In this document: piece by piece, positions 48,195 to 55,724 of the stretch
How positions within the stretch are numbered: position 1 is the stretch's first letter
Layout: each line of letters opens with the position of its first letter
Source: Hyphomonas sp.
GTDB taxonomy: Bacteria > Pseudomonadota > Alphaproteobacteria > Caulobacterales > Hyphomonadaceae
Assembly (NCBI GenBank): GCA_017792365.1
Contig: CP051229.1
Coordinates: 1,054,001-1,118,000 of the forward strand
Direction: 5' to 3'
DNA: 64,000 nt
Position numbers and translations under genes: made by a program
Notes under the pieces: model-generated
Database searches by the model: none
What the model saw: the letters and a program-made list of their open reading frames with translations, nothing else
What the model was told of the DNA's origin: nothing

Positions 48195-48587
48195 TTGGCC
48201 AAGCCCGACTCTCGACGCGAAGCAAACCTCACTCACGCCGAGGCCTTGCGCATTGCCCAGGTGGCGCATGAAGCGGTCCGCGCATGGCAGACTGCGAATG
48301 GTCAAAAGCCCGCACCAACGTGGGCGCGAGCGCCGGCATGGATGAAGGCGGCAACCCTTGAAGCCGTCACATGGAAATCGGGAACGCGTTCGCCCTCTCC
48401 CGCTGCGCGCCATCGGCAGTGGATGGACGAGAAATCAAAGGCCGGCTGGAAGCTCGGCCCGACCAAGGACGCGCGCCGCAAGACCCACCCGCTGATGGTT
48501 CCGTACAGCCAGCTTCCCGAGGTCGAGCGCAGGAAAGACGCGCTCGTCTCAGCCGTGGTCAGGGCGCTGGCGGGCAGAATTCAATAG
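48195..48587 (+). CDS. stand-alone RyR-domain protein
   Basis: The 130-residue soluble protein starts at TTG 48195, with AAGAGG (48184-48189) upstream as the ribosome site; no usable ATG exists. It carries one RyR domain: ALRIAQVAHEAVRAWQTANGQ, RHRQWMDEKSKAGWKLGPTKD, THPLMVPYSQLPEVERRKDALV. The HxxW..GW..G....HP...PY..L...K.KD pattern matches the RyR family. It is divergent from the membrane TrkA-N/RyR gene, with 154 bp between start codons. Confidence 0.72.
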   Translation: MAKPDSRREANLTHAEALRIAQVAHEAVRAWQTANGQKPAPTWARAPAWMKAATLEAVTWKSGTRSPSPAARHRQWMDEKSKAGWKLGPTKDARRKTHPLMVPYSQLPEVERRKDALVSAVVRALAGRIQ

Positions 48588-48591
48588 CGTT

Positions 48592-49791
48592 CTATTTGCC
48601 GTCCGGCCCAGTCATCGCGGCGATGTCATCCCTGCTGAAGCCCAGCTCCTGCAACACGTCATCGGTGTGCTGGCCAAGCGTCGGCGGTTCACGCCGGATG
48701 TCAGCCGGCGTCTCCGAGAAGTTCACCGGGTGATGCATCGCATAGTAGGGACCAACATTCGGATGCTCGCGCTTGTGCAGGAAACCGCTGCCGCGCAGGT
48801 GCGGATCATCAATCAGATCCTTCAGCGAATTGCAGCGTACGGCTGGGATATCCGCAGCCTCCAAGAGGCCCAGCCATTCGGCCGTCGACTTCGTCGCCGC
48901 AACCTCGCCCACCAGGGCATACAGCGCTGTGATGTTTTCGGTACGGGCCGCGTAGGTCGCGAAACGCGGATCGGAATTGATCTCACCCCGCCCACCCATC
49001 ACGAAGAACTCGGCCCACTGGCGATCATTGTACGGCATGATGCCGATATACCCGTCCTTGGTTGCATAGGGCCGCCGATTAGCGCTCACCGAGCGCGTGT
49101 AAGCAGGCTCCGCCAGCGGGGGATCGAAAGTGTAGCCGAACAGGTTCTCGACCAGGTTGAAGGAGGTGAATGCCTCAAGCATCGGCACCTCGACGAATTG
49201 GCCCTTCCCGGTCGTCTTGTGCGCATAAAGAGCTGCGATCGTCGCATAGGCGGCGTGCAGCCCGCTCGCCTTGTCGGCCATCAACGCCGGCATGTATTTG
49301 GGCGGTCCGCCCTCCTTGATGGCAAAGAGGTCGGTCACGCCCGACGCGGCCTGAATCAGATCGTCGTAAGCCGGCTTCCCGGCGTCCGGACCGTTGGCGC
49401 CATATCCTGCACAGTGGACATAAATCGTGTCCTGGCGAAGCTTGCGGGCGCTCTCATAGTCGAGGCCGAGCCGCTTCAGGCCCTCCATCCGCACGTTCGA
49501 GAAGAACACATCCGACTTCGCAACCAGTCGACGCATCGCCTCTAGGCCATTTGCCGACTTGAGGTCCAGCACGATCGACCGCTTGTTGCGGTTGCACCCC
49601 ATGTAAATGGCGCCCATGCCCGGATGGGGAGACGGCCCGGCGTGGCGCATGATGTCGCCTGCGCCATTCTCCACCTTGATGACGTCGGCTCCCAAATCGC
49701 CAAGAATCTGTGTCGCATAGGGACCAAAGACCACTGTCGACAGGTCAACCACGGTAACGCCCGTCAGTGGGCCAGTAGACGCGTCGCTCAA
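48592..49791 (-). CDS. CaiB/BaiF-type (class III) CoA-transferase
   Basis: The 399-residue enzyme starts TGVTVVDLSTVVFGPYATQILGDLGADVIKVE, the family hallmark. GCNRNKRSIVLDLKS and the catalytic Asp region PAYDDLIQAASGVTDL follow, with NRRPYATKDGYIGIMPYNDRQW after them. It transfers CoA between acyl-CoA and a carboxylic acid. The substrate is unknown. It lies just outside the left end of the transposon and is convergent with the RyR gene. Confidence 0.9.
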   Translation of the reverse strand: MSDASTGPLTGVTVVDLSTVVFGPYATQILGDLGADVIKVENGAGDIMRHAGPSPHPGMGAIYMGCNRNKRSIVLDLKSANGLEAMRRLVAKSDVFFSNVRMEGLKRLGLDYESARKLRQDTIYVHCAGYGANGPDAGKPAYDDLIQAASGVTDLFAIKEGGPPKYMPALMADKASGLHAAYATIAALYAHKTTGKGQFVEVPMLEAFTSFNLVENLFGYTFDPPLAEPAYTRSVSANRRPYATKDGYIGIMPYNDRQWAEFFVMGGRGEINSDPRFATYAARTENITALYALVGEVAATKSTAEWLGLLEAADIPAVRCNSLKDLIDDPHLRGSGFLHKREHPNVGPYYAMHHPVNFSETPADIRREPPTLGQHTDDVLQELGFSRDDIAAMTGPDGK

Positions 49792-49897
49792 CTTTGATCC
49801 TCCGGCTGAACACCCAATGACAGCTGAATACTGCCTAGCTGGCCGTTTTGCGCTTGCGCAAGTTCAGACCCGAAGCTAGCCGCCTCGCGGACGGGCG

Positions 49898-49905
49898 CCT
49901 ATTGA
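49898..49905. repeat. target-site duplication, left copy
   Basis: CCTATTGA directly abuts the left terminal repeat and is repeated perfectly at 52759-52766. Eight bases is the duplication length of IS1595-family elements. Confidence 0.88.
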
Positions 49906-49930
49906 GGGGTGTATCCCCTATGCATAAGGT
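49906..49930 (+). repeat. left terminal inverted repeat
   Basis: GGGGTGTATCCCCT then 4 variable bases then ATAAGGT. It matches the right end at 22 of 25 positions. The outer 13 bases can themselves pair GGGG with CCCC. Confidence 0.9.
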
Positions 49931-50066
49931 GACAAAGGCCTTATGTTTTCGGGGCTTAAAACGACTTCGCGAATACTTCAGCCGGAAACGGCAACCACGC
50001 CGCGACAATCGAGCGCTAGCCGCTCTTGCTGTCCTGTTCCTGATGGGGAGCGGGGAGGCTTGGGGG

Positions 50067-50993
50067 TCAGTCGGCGTCGGACCCTTTGTAGAATGGCTTC
50101 AGGTTGATCTGACTAACGACAGGGTCAGAACTTGTGGAATCCGGGTCGAATACGAACCCACCTATAAAGCCCCGGTCCTCGGTTGTGACTTGGTGCATGA
50201 ACGTGGTGGTGTGCACCTCCCCGCCATGCGGCGACTCGTACCGAACAACGCCATATATGATCGGGTAGATCGTCATGTGCTGGACCCAGTCTTTGGGGTC
50301 TTGCCCCTCTTGGTCTCGTGCGCGGATTTCGTCCAGTTCGTCCCGCGAGATTTCAAGAGAGCCTTCCTTCGCAAAAAAATCCGTGGGGAAGAGGGCGCTA
50401 GATTCTACGTTGCGATTTGCGCGCAGCCTCTCTCGGAGAGCGGCCTGTTTGCGCATCGGCGCATCCATGTCCTCCCCCTCATTCGCAATCTCGCACTCGC
50501 AAGTCAGATGAACGGCTGGCGTCTGGCCCACATTGTTGAGGACAACGACATAGCTGAACACCCATCCCGCCTCGCGGTCATAGTGCGGGTAATGCAGAAA
50601 CTCGACATGCTCGAACATGACCCACGGGCGTCGTTCGGCGGCGAACTGGGTCTGCTGACCTCTGAAGGTCAAAACAACAAACCACGCGCTGAGGCCAGCA
50701 AACAGGCCGGTGACTACAGCGGCTCCCGCCATAATGCGCTGGGCAAACAGATCCTTCTCGGCGGTGGAGCGGTCGGGCTGGGCCTCTGGATCGCAATGCT
50801 CGGATGGCGCCGCAGCCACGGATGGTTCGCTGCCGGATATTTCGGTGGCGGAGCCATCGCTAGCGCTGGCCTGCTCTACGCAATCTTCTGGATGTAGTCG
50901 CCGTGGCTCAGATAGCACGTACAGCGCGAGCATCATCATCGCCAAGACCACCAGCGTCCCGCCAATCGGATGAAGGAAGTCTCTCCAGTTCAT
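50067..50993 (-). CDS. transposon passenger: two-span membrane protein
   Basis: The 308-residue protein starts MNWRDFLHPIGGTLVVLAMM with GGGGAA upstream of ATG 50993. A membrane helix (~10-30) is followed by an acidic loop and a second helix (IMAGAAVVTGLFAGLSAWFVVLTF). The soluble C-terminal region has a beta-rich pattern (WVFSYVVVLNNVGQTPAVHL). This layout is common among uncharacterised proteins of mobile elements. No family function is known. A 349-residue plus-strand frame over the same DNA is a shadow. Confidence 0.72.
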   Translation of the reverse strand: MNWRDFLHPIGGTLVVLAMMMLALYVLSEPRRLHPEDCVEQASASDGSATEISGSEPSVAAAPSEHCDPEAQPDRSTAEKDLFAQRIMAGAAVVTGLFAGLSAWFVVLTFRGQQTQFAAERRPWVMFEHVEFLHYPHYDREAGWVFSYVVVLNNVGQTPAVHLTCECEIANEGEDMDAPMRKQAALRERLRANRNVESSALFPTDFFAKEGSLEISRDELDEIRARDQEGQDPKDWVQHMTIYPIIYGVVRYESPHGGEVHTTTFMHQVTTEDRGFIGGFVFDPDSTSSDPVVSQINLKPFYKGSDAD

Positions 50994-51104
50994 GCCGTTC
51001 CCCCGCACTTTCTCGCAGGGGAGCGCAATCAGGCCGAGTCTTCAAGCAGACTCCAATGCTAGGGGAATCGGCGCCATCCTGTCGTCTTTGCGCAGGATGG
51101 GAAG

Positions 51105-51665
51105 ATGAAAGCCGCCACTCGGTACATCTCGACTGCAGTGCTCGTTTTGGTCGCTGGACTATGGGTGTTTTCCGGCGAAACGATCGCGGAAGAACTCGGC
51201 TATGCCGAAGCGCTCCGACAGTTCATTCGCGGAGGCGTCACCGCAATGGTTGATTGGGGTTACGCTGACTGGGTGTGGAACCTCCTGGTGCTCTTCGCCG
51301 GAGCTACAGTTGCTCTGTGGATCGAGCATTTTGTTCGCAAGGCAACAACCGTGACCATTCCGAAAGAGGGCCGCATCAGCGAAGAGTTCTCGGGGAAGCA
51401 TTTCAGGAACTGTGAGGTGAAGCTGGATGGCAAGAAATTCGAAGACTGCGAATTTCACAACGTCACATTCGTCTATAACGGCGGCGCAATCTCGATGGAC
51501 AGGATAGTCGTTGAGGGGTGCTTGGTGCGAACAGACATCAAAGAGATGGAGCGCTTCACTAAGCTCATGCACAAACTTGGGATGATCGCGGTCCCAGTAT
51601 ATGATGCGAAGGGAAACAAGCACGTATTCCAAGGTCGTCACCCGCCGCAGACGGCGAACAAGTAA
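51105..51665 (+). CDS. transposon passenger: two-span protein with pentapeptide-like tail
   Basis: The 186-residue protein has two membrane helices (ISTAVLVLVAGLWVFSG; VWNLLVLFAGATVALWI). A cytoplasmic segment FRNCEVKLDGKKFEDCEF followed by HNVTFVYNGGA resembles a short run of pentapeptide (A(D/N)LxX-like) coils. ATG 51105 follows GGGAAG. Its role in the element is unknown. Confidence 0.65.
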   Translation: MKAATRYISTAVLVLVAGLWVFSGETIAEELGYAEALRQFIRGGVTAMVDWGYADWVWNLLVLFAGATVALWIEHFVRKATTVTIPKEGRISEEFSGKHFRNCEVKLDGKKFEDCEFHNVTFVYNGGAISMDRIVVEGCLVRTDIKEMERFTKLMHKLGMIAVPVYDAKGNKHVFQGRHPPQTANK

Positions 51666-51672
51666 TCAAGCC

Positions 51673-51876
51673 ATGCCCAACAAACCCAAGCCCATCGACA
51701 AGACCAAGACGCTGGATCACGCGCGCAAGACGGGTGATCTGGAGAAGTTCATCCGCGAGCACGAGGACGACGAGTGCGGCGACCTCGACAAGCTGGACAA
51801 GGCTATTGCGCGTCCAGCTCAGGAAAACGGGTCAGCAACTCGGAAATCATCCGCGAAGGCGTCATCCGGCGATTGA
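51673..51876 (+). CDS. transposon passenger: small charged protein
   Basis: The 67-residue protein starts MPNKPKPIDKTKTLDHARKT, followed by DLEKFIREHEDDECGDLDKL. It is 7 bp after the previous gene, so the two are probably co-transcribed. Its 3' end overlaps the transposase gene antisense by 74 bp. Small accessory frames like this recur next to IS1595 transposases; the function is unknown. Confidence 0.55.
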   Translation: MPNKPKPIDKTKTLDHARKTGDLEKFIREHEDDECGDLDKLDKAIARPAQENGSATRKSSAKASSGD

Positions 51877-52696
51877 AGCGGTACTCGAACTCTTTCGCGT
51901 ACTGCTGCATGTACTTCTGAGAGACGCTGATATGCGTGCCTTGGATTGAGCACTTGAGGTGGCGCCAGAAGTTCTCGACCGCGTTCACCGTCACGCCCTC
52001 ATGCACGTAGCCCATCGTCTCTTTCGCGATGCGCTTCACGTTGTAGCCGTCACGTTTCAGCTTGTTGTAGCCGGTGTGCATGTCGGCGTGGATTTCAGAA
52101 CCGGGAACGACGTTCTCTGACACGGCGTCGTGCATGGTCTGCTGCTTCGTGTCGGGGATGACCTTCATGATCGACCGGCCTTCATCGCCACGCTCGACCA
52201 TGCCCAGAACGATCGTCTTGTTGCCCGATCCGACACCGCCGCCGCCACGGCCGGTGGACTTGCCGCCGACATAGGCTTCATCGACTTCGACAATCTCACC
52301 GTCGCCGCCGAGGGGTTCGTCGCCATCAATCGCGGCCATGTGCTCGCGGATCTTGTGGCCCATGCGGAACGCCGTCTTGTAGGTCACGCCAAGCTGGCGC
52401 TGGAGTTCCTTGGCGCTCACACCGCGGCGCGTGTTGGTGAACAGGAAGATTGCGTAGAACCAGAGCTGGAGCGGCGTGCGCGACTTCTCGAAAATCGTGC
52501 CCACCATCGGGTGCAGGTGATGGCCGCAATGCTGGCAGGCATAGGCCAGCTCAGCCTCGAATCGGTACCAGCGCGCTGACCTGTCGCACTTCGGGCAAAC
52601 GTGTCCCTGACCAAAGCGCACATCAAAAAGATGTTGAAGGCACGCTTCATCATTTGGGAATTGCGAAAAGAAACTGCGAACTGTTGTAGGTTTCAT
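51803..52696 (-). CDS. IS1595-family (ISXO2-like) transposase
   Basis: The 297-residue DDE-type transposase has an N-terminal zinc ribbon with CPKCDR and CQHCGHH, then an HTH-like region (SAKELQRQLGVTYKTAFRMGHKIRE). The catalytic core includes VDEAYVGGK, EIHADMHTGYN and VTVNAVENFWRHLK. The gene is intact and starts 38 bp inside the right terminal repeat. Confidence 0.95.
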   Translation of the reverse strand: MKPTTVRSFFSQFPNDEACLQHLFDVRFGQGHVCPKCDRSARWYRFEAELAYACQHCGHHLHPMVGTIFEKSRTPLQLWFYAIFLFTNTRRGVSAKELQRQLGVTYKTAFRMGHKIREHMAAIDGDEPLGGDGEIVEVDEAYVGGKSTGRGGGGVGSGNKTIVLGMVERGDEGRSIMKVIPDTKQQTMHDAVSENVVPGSEIHADMHTGYNKLKRDGYNVKRIAKETMGYVHEGVTVNAVENFWRHLKCSIQGTHISVSQKYMQQYAKEFEYRFNRRMTPSRMISELLTRFPELDAQ

Positions 52697-52733
52697 CTGT
52701 CCGTCCTCTGCAACTATACTTAGAGGATCGGAT

Positions 52734-52758
52734 ACCTTATGTCAAGGGGATACACCCC
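52734..52758 (-). repeat. right terminal inverted repeat
   Basis: Read on the minus strand it begins GGGGTGTATCCCCTTGAC and ends ATAAGGT, pairing with the left end. Confidence 0.9.
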
Positions 52759-52766
52759 CCTATTGA
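52759..52766. repeat. target-site duplication, right copy
   Basis: CCTATTGA, the perfect partner of 49898-49905. It ends 7 bp before the palindrome upstream of irr. Confidence 0.88.
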
Positions 52767-52773
52767 CGCAATT

Positions 52774-52791
52774 TATATTCATTCTAATATA
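52774..52791. promoter_or_regulatory. candidate iron-responsive operator of irr
   Basis: TATATT - 6 bases - AATATA is a perfect 6+6 palindrome in an AT-rich stretch 26 bp before the irr start. Its centre CATTCTAAT shares the TTCTAA half of the alphaproteobacterial ICE/Irr box. It may be an Irr or Fur autoregulatory site. Confidence 0.45.
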
Positions 52792-52816
52792 CAGCTTAGT
52801 TGAGCTTGGAAGAATT

Positions 52817-53218
52817 ATGTCCCTGACGAACCGACTTCAGTCAGCCGGCCTGCGCGCGACGCCCAAGCGGATCGCGATCGGCGGCCTGTTGTTTGACGGC
52901 TACGACCGGCACGTTACCGCAGATGATGTGGCTGCGCTTGCGCGGAATGCAGGCATCCGGGTTTCGCTGGCGACGGTATACAACACGCTCAACCAGTTCG
53001 TCACAGCCGGCCTTCTCAAGCGGATTACGCTCGACTCGGATCGGACCTACTTCGACACCAACGTCGATGATCACCATCACCTCTTCTACGAGGAATCTGG
53101 TGAACTGCGTGATATCCCCGGCCACGCCATCCGTGTTGAAGGCCTTCCCGAAGCGTCAAAAGGCGCGTCGGTCCGCGCGGTGGATGTCATCGTACGGATG
53201 AACGGGCGGCCTGATTAA
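52817..53218 (+). CDS. irr: Irr-type Fur-family iron response regulator
   Basis: The 133-residue Fur-superfamily regulator has a winged HTH (QSAGLRATPKRIAIGGLLFDG; RNAGIRVSLATVYNTLNQFVTAGLLKRI) and DRTYFDTNVDDHHHLFYEESGEL. The HHH cluster is the heme- and iron-sensing feature of Irr, and the Fur/Zur C-terminal Cys pairs are absent. Irr senses heme and represses or activates iron genes. ATG 52817 follows GGAAGA. The promoter region was invaded by the adjacent transposon. Confidence 0.9.
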   Translation: MSLTNRLQSAGLRATPKRIAIGGLLFDGYDRHVTADDVAALARNAGIRVSLATVYNTLNQFVTAGLLKRITLDSDRTYFDTNVDDHHHLFYEESGELRDIPGHAIRVEGLPEASKGASVRAVDVIVRMNGRPD

Positions 53219-53298
53219 GCCGCACGCGGGCGCAGCTGGCTTCGGGCACTCAACTCCGATTTCCGTTCTCGAAGCCGCGCACGAAGTATAAGCTCGTG

Positions 53299-53928
53299 CT
53301 AACCGACGACTGTCGCTTCCGTCGCCGCCAAGACCTCGTCCCGCGTGACGCCGTCCGCCAGCTCGACGATCTTGAGCCCGCCCTCGACAACATCAAGCAC
53401 CCCGAGTCCCGTAATGATGCGATCGACAACGCCCTTGCCCGTCAGCGGCAGGGTGCACTTCTTGAGCACCTTGGACTCACCCGCCTTGTTGGCGTGATCC
53501 ATCACGACAACAACCCGCTGCACGCCGGCCACGAGGTCCATCGCTCCGCCCATCCCCTTCACCAGCTTGCCCGGGATCATCCAGTTGGCCAGATCGCCGT
53601 TTTCCGCGACCTCCATGGCCCCGAGGATCGCGAGGTTGATATGCCCGCCGCGGATCATCGCGAACGACTCTGCCGATGAAAAATAGCTGGTGCGATCGAG
53701 CTCGGTGATCGTCTGCTTACCGGCGTTGATCAGGTCCGGATCTTCTTCGCCTTCGTACGGAAACGGCCCCATGCCCAGCATCCCGTTCTCGGACTGCAGG
53801 GTGACGTCCACGCCTTCGGGAATGTAGTTCGCGACAAGCGTCGGGATGCCGATGCCAAGGTTGACGTAGAAGCCGTCCTTGAGCTCCTTGGCGGCGCGCT
53901 CAGCCATCTGCTCACGTGTCCAGGGCAT
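53299..53928 (-). CDS. scoB: 3-oxoacid CoA-transferase subunit B
   Basis: The 209-residue beta subunit has [16 protein letters not shown] and the catalytic Glu in [11 protein letters not shown], followed by [28 protein letters not shown] and [11 protein letters not shown]. Its ATG overlaps the scoA stop by 1 bp. With subunit A it moves CoA from succinyl-CoA to acetoacetate, used in ketone-body or PHB catabolism. Confidence 0.94.
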   Translation of the reverse strand: MPWTREQMAERAAKELKDGFYVNLGIGIPTLVANYIPEGVDVTLQSENGMLGMGPFPYEGEEDPDLINAGKQTITELDRTSYFSSAESFAMIRGGHINLAILGAMEVAENGDLANWMIPGKLVKGMGGAMDLVAGVQRVVVVMDHANKAGESKVLKKCTLPLTGKGVVDRIITGLGVLDVVEGGLKIVELADGVTRDEVLAATEATVVG

Positions 53929-54635
53929 TACACGCTCTCCTTCGCGCGGGTCGTCACTTTCTCGATCCGCTTTTCGAACTTACCTTCCACGATCCGATGC
54001 ACGAAAATCCCGGGCAGATGGATCAGGTCGGGATCGAGCTCTCCGACAGGAACCATTTCTTCCACTTCCGCAACGCACACCTTGCCCGCCATCGCCATCT
54101 CTGGATTGAAGTTCCTCGCGGTCTTCCGGAACACCAGGTTACCCTGCGCATCCCCCTTCCACGCCTTCACGATCGCCAGATCGGCAACGAGCGCCGTTTC
54201 CATTACGTAGGTTTCGCCGCCGAACTCCCGCGTCTCCTTGCCCTCGGCGACGATCGTTCCCACACCCGTCTTGGTGTAGAATGCCGGAATGCCCGCCCCG
54301 CCGGCGCGGCAGCGCTCCGCGAGCGTACCCTGCGGATTGAACTCCAGATCGAGTTCCCCGGAGAGGTACTGCCGCTCGAACTCCTTGTTCTCGCCGACAT
54401 ACGACGAGACCATCTTCTTGACCTGACGCGTATTCAGCAGGACGCCGAGACCGAAACCATCGACCCCCGCATTGTTGGAGATGACGGTCAGCTCTTTGAC
54501 GCCGGACTTCTTGACCGCCTCGATCAGGTTTTCAGGTATGCCGCACAGCCCGAAACCGCCGGCCATGATGGTCATGCCGTCGAACAGCAGCCCGTCCAGC
54601 GCACTATCTGCATCCTTGTAGCTCTTGTTCGCCAT
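53928..54635 (-). CDS. scoA: 3-oxoacid CoA-transferase subunit A
   Basis: The ~235-residue alpha subunit starts [20 protein letters not shown]. It has [41 protein letters not shown]-type contacts and [18 protein letters not shown] at the end. ATG 54635 was chosen within a frame open to 54677. It is co-transcribed with scoB with a 1-bp overlap. Confidence 0.94.
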   Translation of the reverse strand: MANKSYKDADSALDGLLFDGMTIMAGGFGLCGIPENLIEAVKKSGVKELTVISNNAGVDGFGLGVLLNTRQVKKMVSSYVGENKEFERQYLSGELDLEFNPQGTLAERCRAGGAGIPAFYTKTGVGTIVAEGKETREFGGETYVMETALVADLAIVKAWKGDAQGNLVFRKTARNFNPEMAMAGKVCVAEVEEMVPVGELDPDLIHLPGIFVHRIVEGKFEKRIEKVTTRAKESV

Positions 54636-54874
54636 GTTCGGTCTTTCCTGATCCGCAGTGTGGCCTTTGTCCGGCACTTACTATCGCAACCGCCAGAATT
54701 CAACGAGACCGCACGCGCAACCTCCTGACCCGGCGCCTCGTATGCAGGCGCCCGCCAGCCATGGCGGCTGAGGACAAGCGCTCGGCCGATGCACGCAGCG
54801 TTAACGAACTGGGTCCAGCCTTCCATCTGAACCGCTCCGCGGCCCTGTCAGGCCCGCTATTGGAGACTTTGGCA

Positions 54875-54979
54875 ATGCACTTCACGAGAGCCTGTTTTTA
54901 CGCCGCCGTCTGCGCCTACCTGATGCCAATCTCGATCCTCGTGGCCGGTATCAACTATACCCGCGCCACAGCCCGCTAA
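54875..54979 (+). CDS. possible small membrane peptide (34 aa)
   Basis: The frame encodes MHFTRACFYAAVCAYLMPIS followed by ILVAGINYTRATAR, a short single-span peptide. GGAG lies upstream with slightly long spacing. It lies in the otherwise gene-free 54636-54975 stretch and its stop overlaps the convergent ZIP gene. Evidence is weak. Confidence 0.3.
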   Translation: MHFTRACFYAAVCAYLMPISILVAGINYTRATAR

Positions 54980-55677
54980 CGGGGGCTTTCGGAAGCTGTC
55001 TTCGGCTTCGATAGACCGCTGATCAGAAGACGCGCTCCGGAGTACGACAAGAGACCCGCTGATGCGGCGAACAGCATGTCGATCTGTTCGTGCGCAGCCG
55101 CCCCCGCAGCGGTTCCGATCACCCAGCCCACCGGTGTCGTAAGCGACGAAGCGCAAACCGCCGCGGCCACGGCCTGCGCCCGGGTCCACCGTGTCTGCAA
55201 TGCCAGGAAAAGCGCCACGACGCCTTCAGGAGCCTCGTGAAGGATAAGTCCAGGCCCAACCAGCAGCCCGGACGTATGATCGTGCGAGGATGCGACCGCG
55301 TAGATCGCGCCATCAACCGTCGAATGCAGGGCCAGCGCCAACAGGGCGACCTGAGCCACCACGTGGCTACCGGCGGTTCCGCCACGCCGCAGCACGAGGC
55401 GTCCGCCGCCTTCAAGGACGCCGCCGACCAGGAGACCAAGCGCCAGAGCCATTCCTCCAGCCGCGCCATGCTCCAGAGCCTCAGGCACAAGGTGCAACGC
55501 GCAAACCGCGACCAGCACCACACCCGCCAGCAAAACCACGGCACGATGCGCCCGGCGCGCGAAGTCCGCCGCCAGGAGCGCGACGACAATCGCCGCGACC
55601 GATACCCCCACTGCAAATGCGACAATCATGGATGCTTCGGCCCACTCGGAGACAAGGCGCGTCTCCGCGTCCAGCAC
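54976..55677 (-). CDS. ZIP-family metal transporter
   Basis: The 233-residue multi-span protein has ZIP-type metal-site motifs in two helices: LALHSTVDGAIYA (HSxxDG) and ILHEAPEGVVALFLA (HExPEG). CALHLVPEALEHG lies in an earlier helix. It probably imports zinc or a related divalent metal. A Zur-box-like sequence lies just upstream of its start. An internal ATG at 55629 is an alternative start. Confidence 0.82.
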   Translation of the reverse strand: MLDAETRLVSEWAEASMIVAFAVGVSVAAIVVALLAADFARRAHRAVVLLAGVVLVAVCALHLVPEALEHGAAGGMALALGLLVGGVLEGGGRLVLRRGGTAGSHVVAQVALLALALHSTVDGAIYAVASSHDHTSGLLVGPGLILHEAPEGVVALFLALQTRWTRAQAVAAAVCASSLTTPVGWVIGTAAGAAAHEQIDMLFAASAGLLSYSGARLLISGLSKPKTASESPR

Positions 55678-55689
55678 AATCCCATGTCC

Positions 55690-55702
55690 GTTATATTATC
55701 AC
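55690..55702. promoter_or_regulatory. candidate Zur box upstream of the ZIP gene
   Basis: GTTATATTATCAC differs at one position from the alphaproteobacterial Zur core GTTATANTATAAC. It lies in the 47 bp between the cysNC stop and the ZIP start on the same strand, suiting zinc repression of a zinc importer. Confidence 0.5.
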
Positions 55703-55724
55703 AACAACGGTATCAAGGCGGCGG

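Larger units (their letters stand above)
49906..52758. mobile_element. IS1595-family transposon with three passenger genes (2853 bp)
   Basis: The ends are 25-bp inverted repeats (49906-49930 and 52734-52758) identical at 22 positions. Each begins GGGGTGTATCCCCT and ends ATAAGGT. A perfect 8-bp direct duplication CCTATTGA flanks them. Inside are an ISXO2/IS1595-type transposase at the right end and three cargo genes of unknown function. The element sits between a CoA-transferase gene and irr. Intact ends and a perfect duplication imply recent insertion and possible continued mobility. Confidence 0.92.

Noticed and set aside
49848-50897. 349-codon plus-strand frame at the left end of the transposon
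   Set aside because: It runs through the left terminal repeat and lies antisense to the two-span membrane protein gene, which has a better start, ribosome site and composition.
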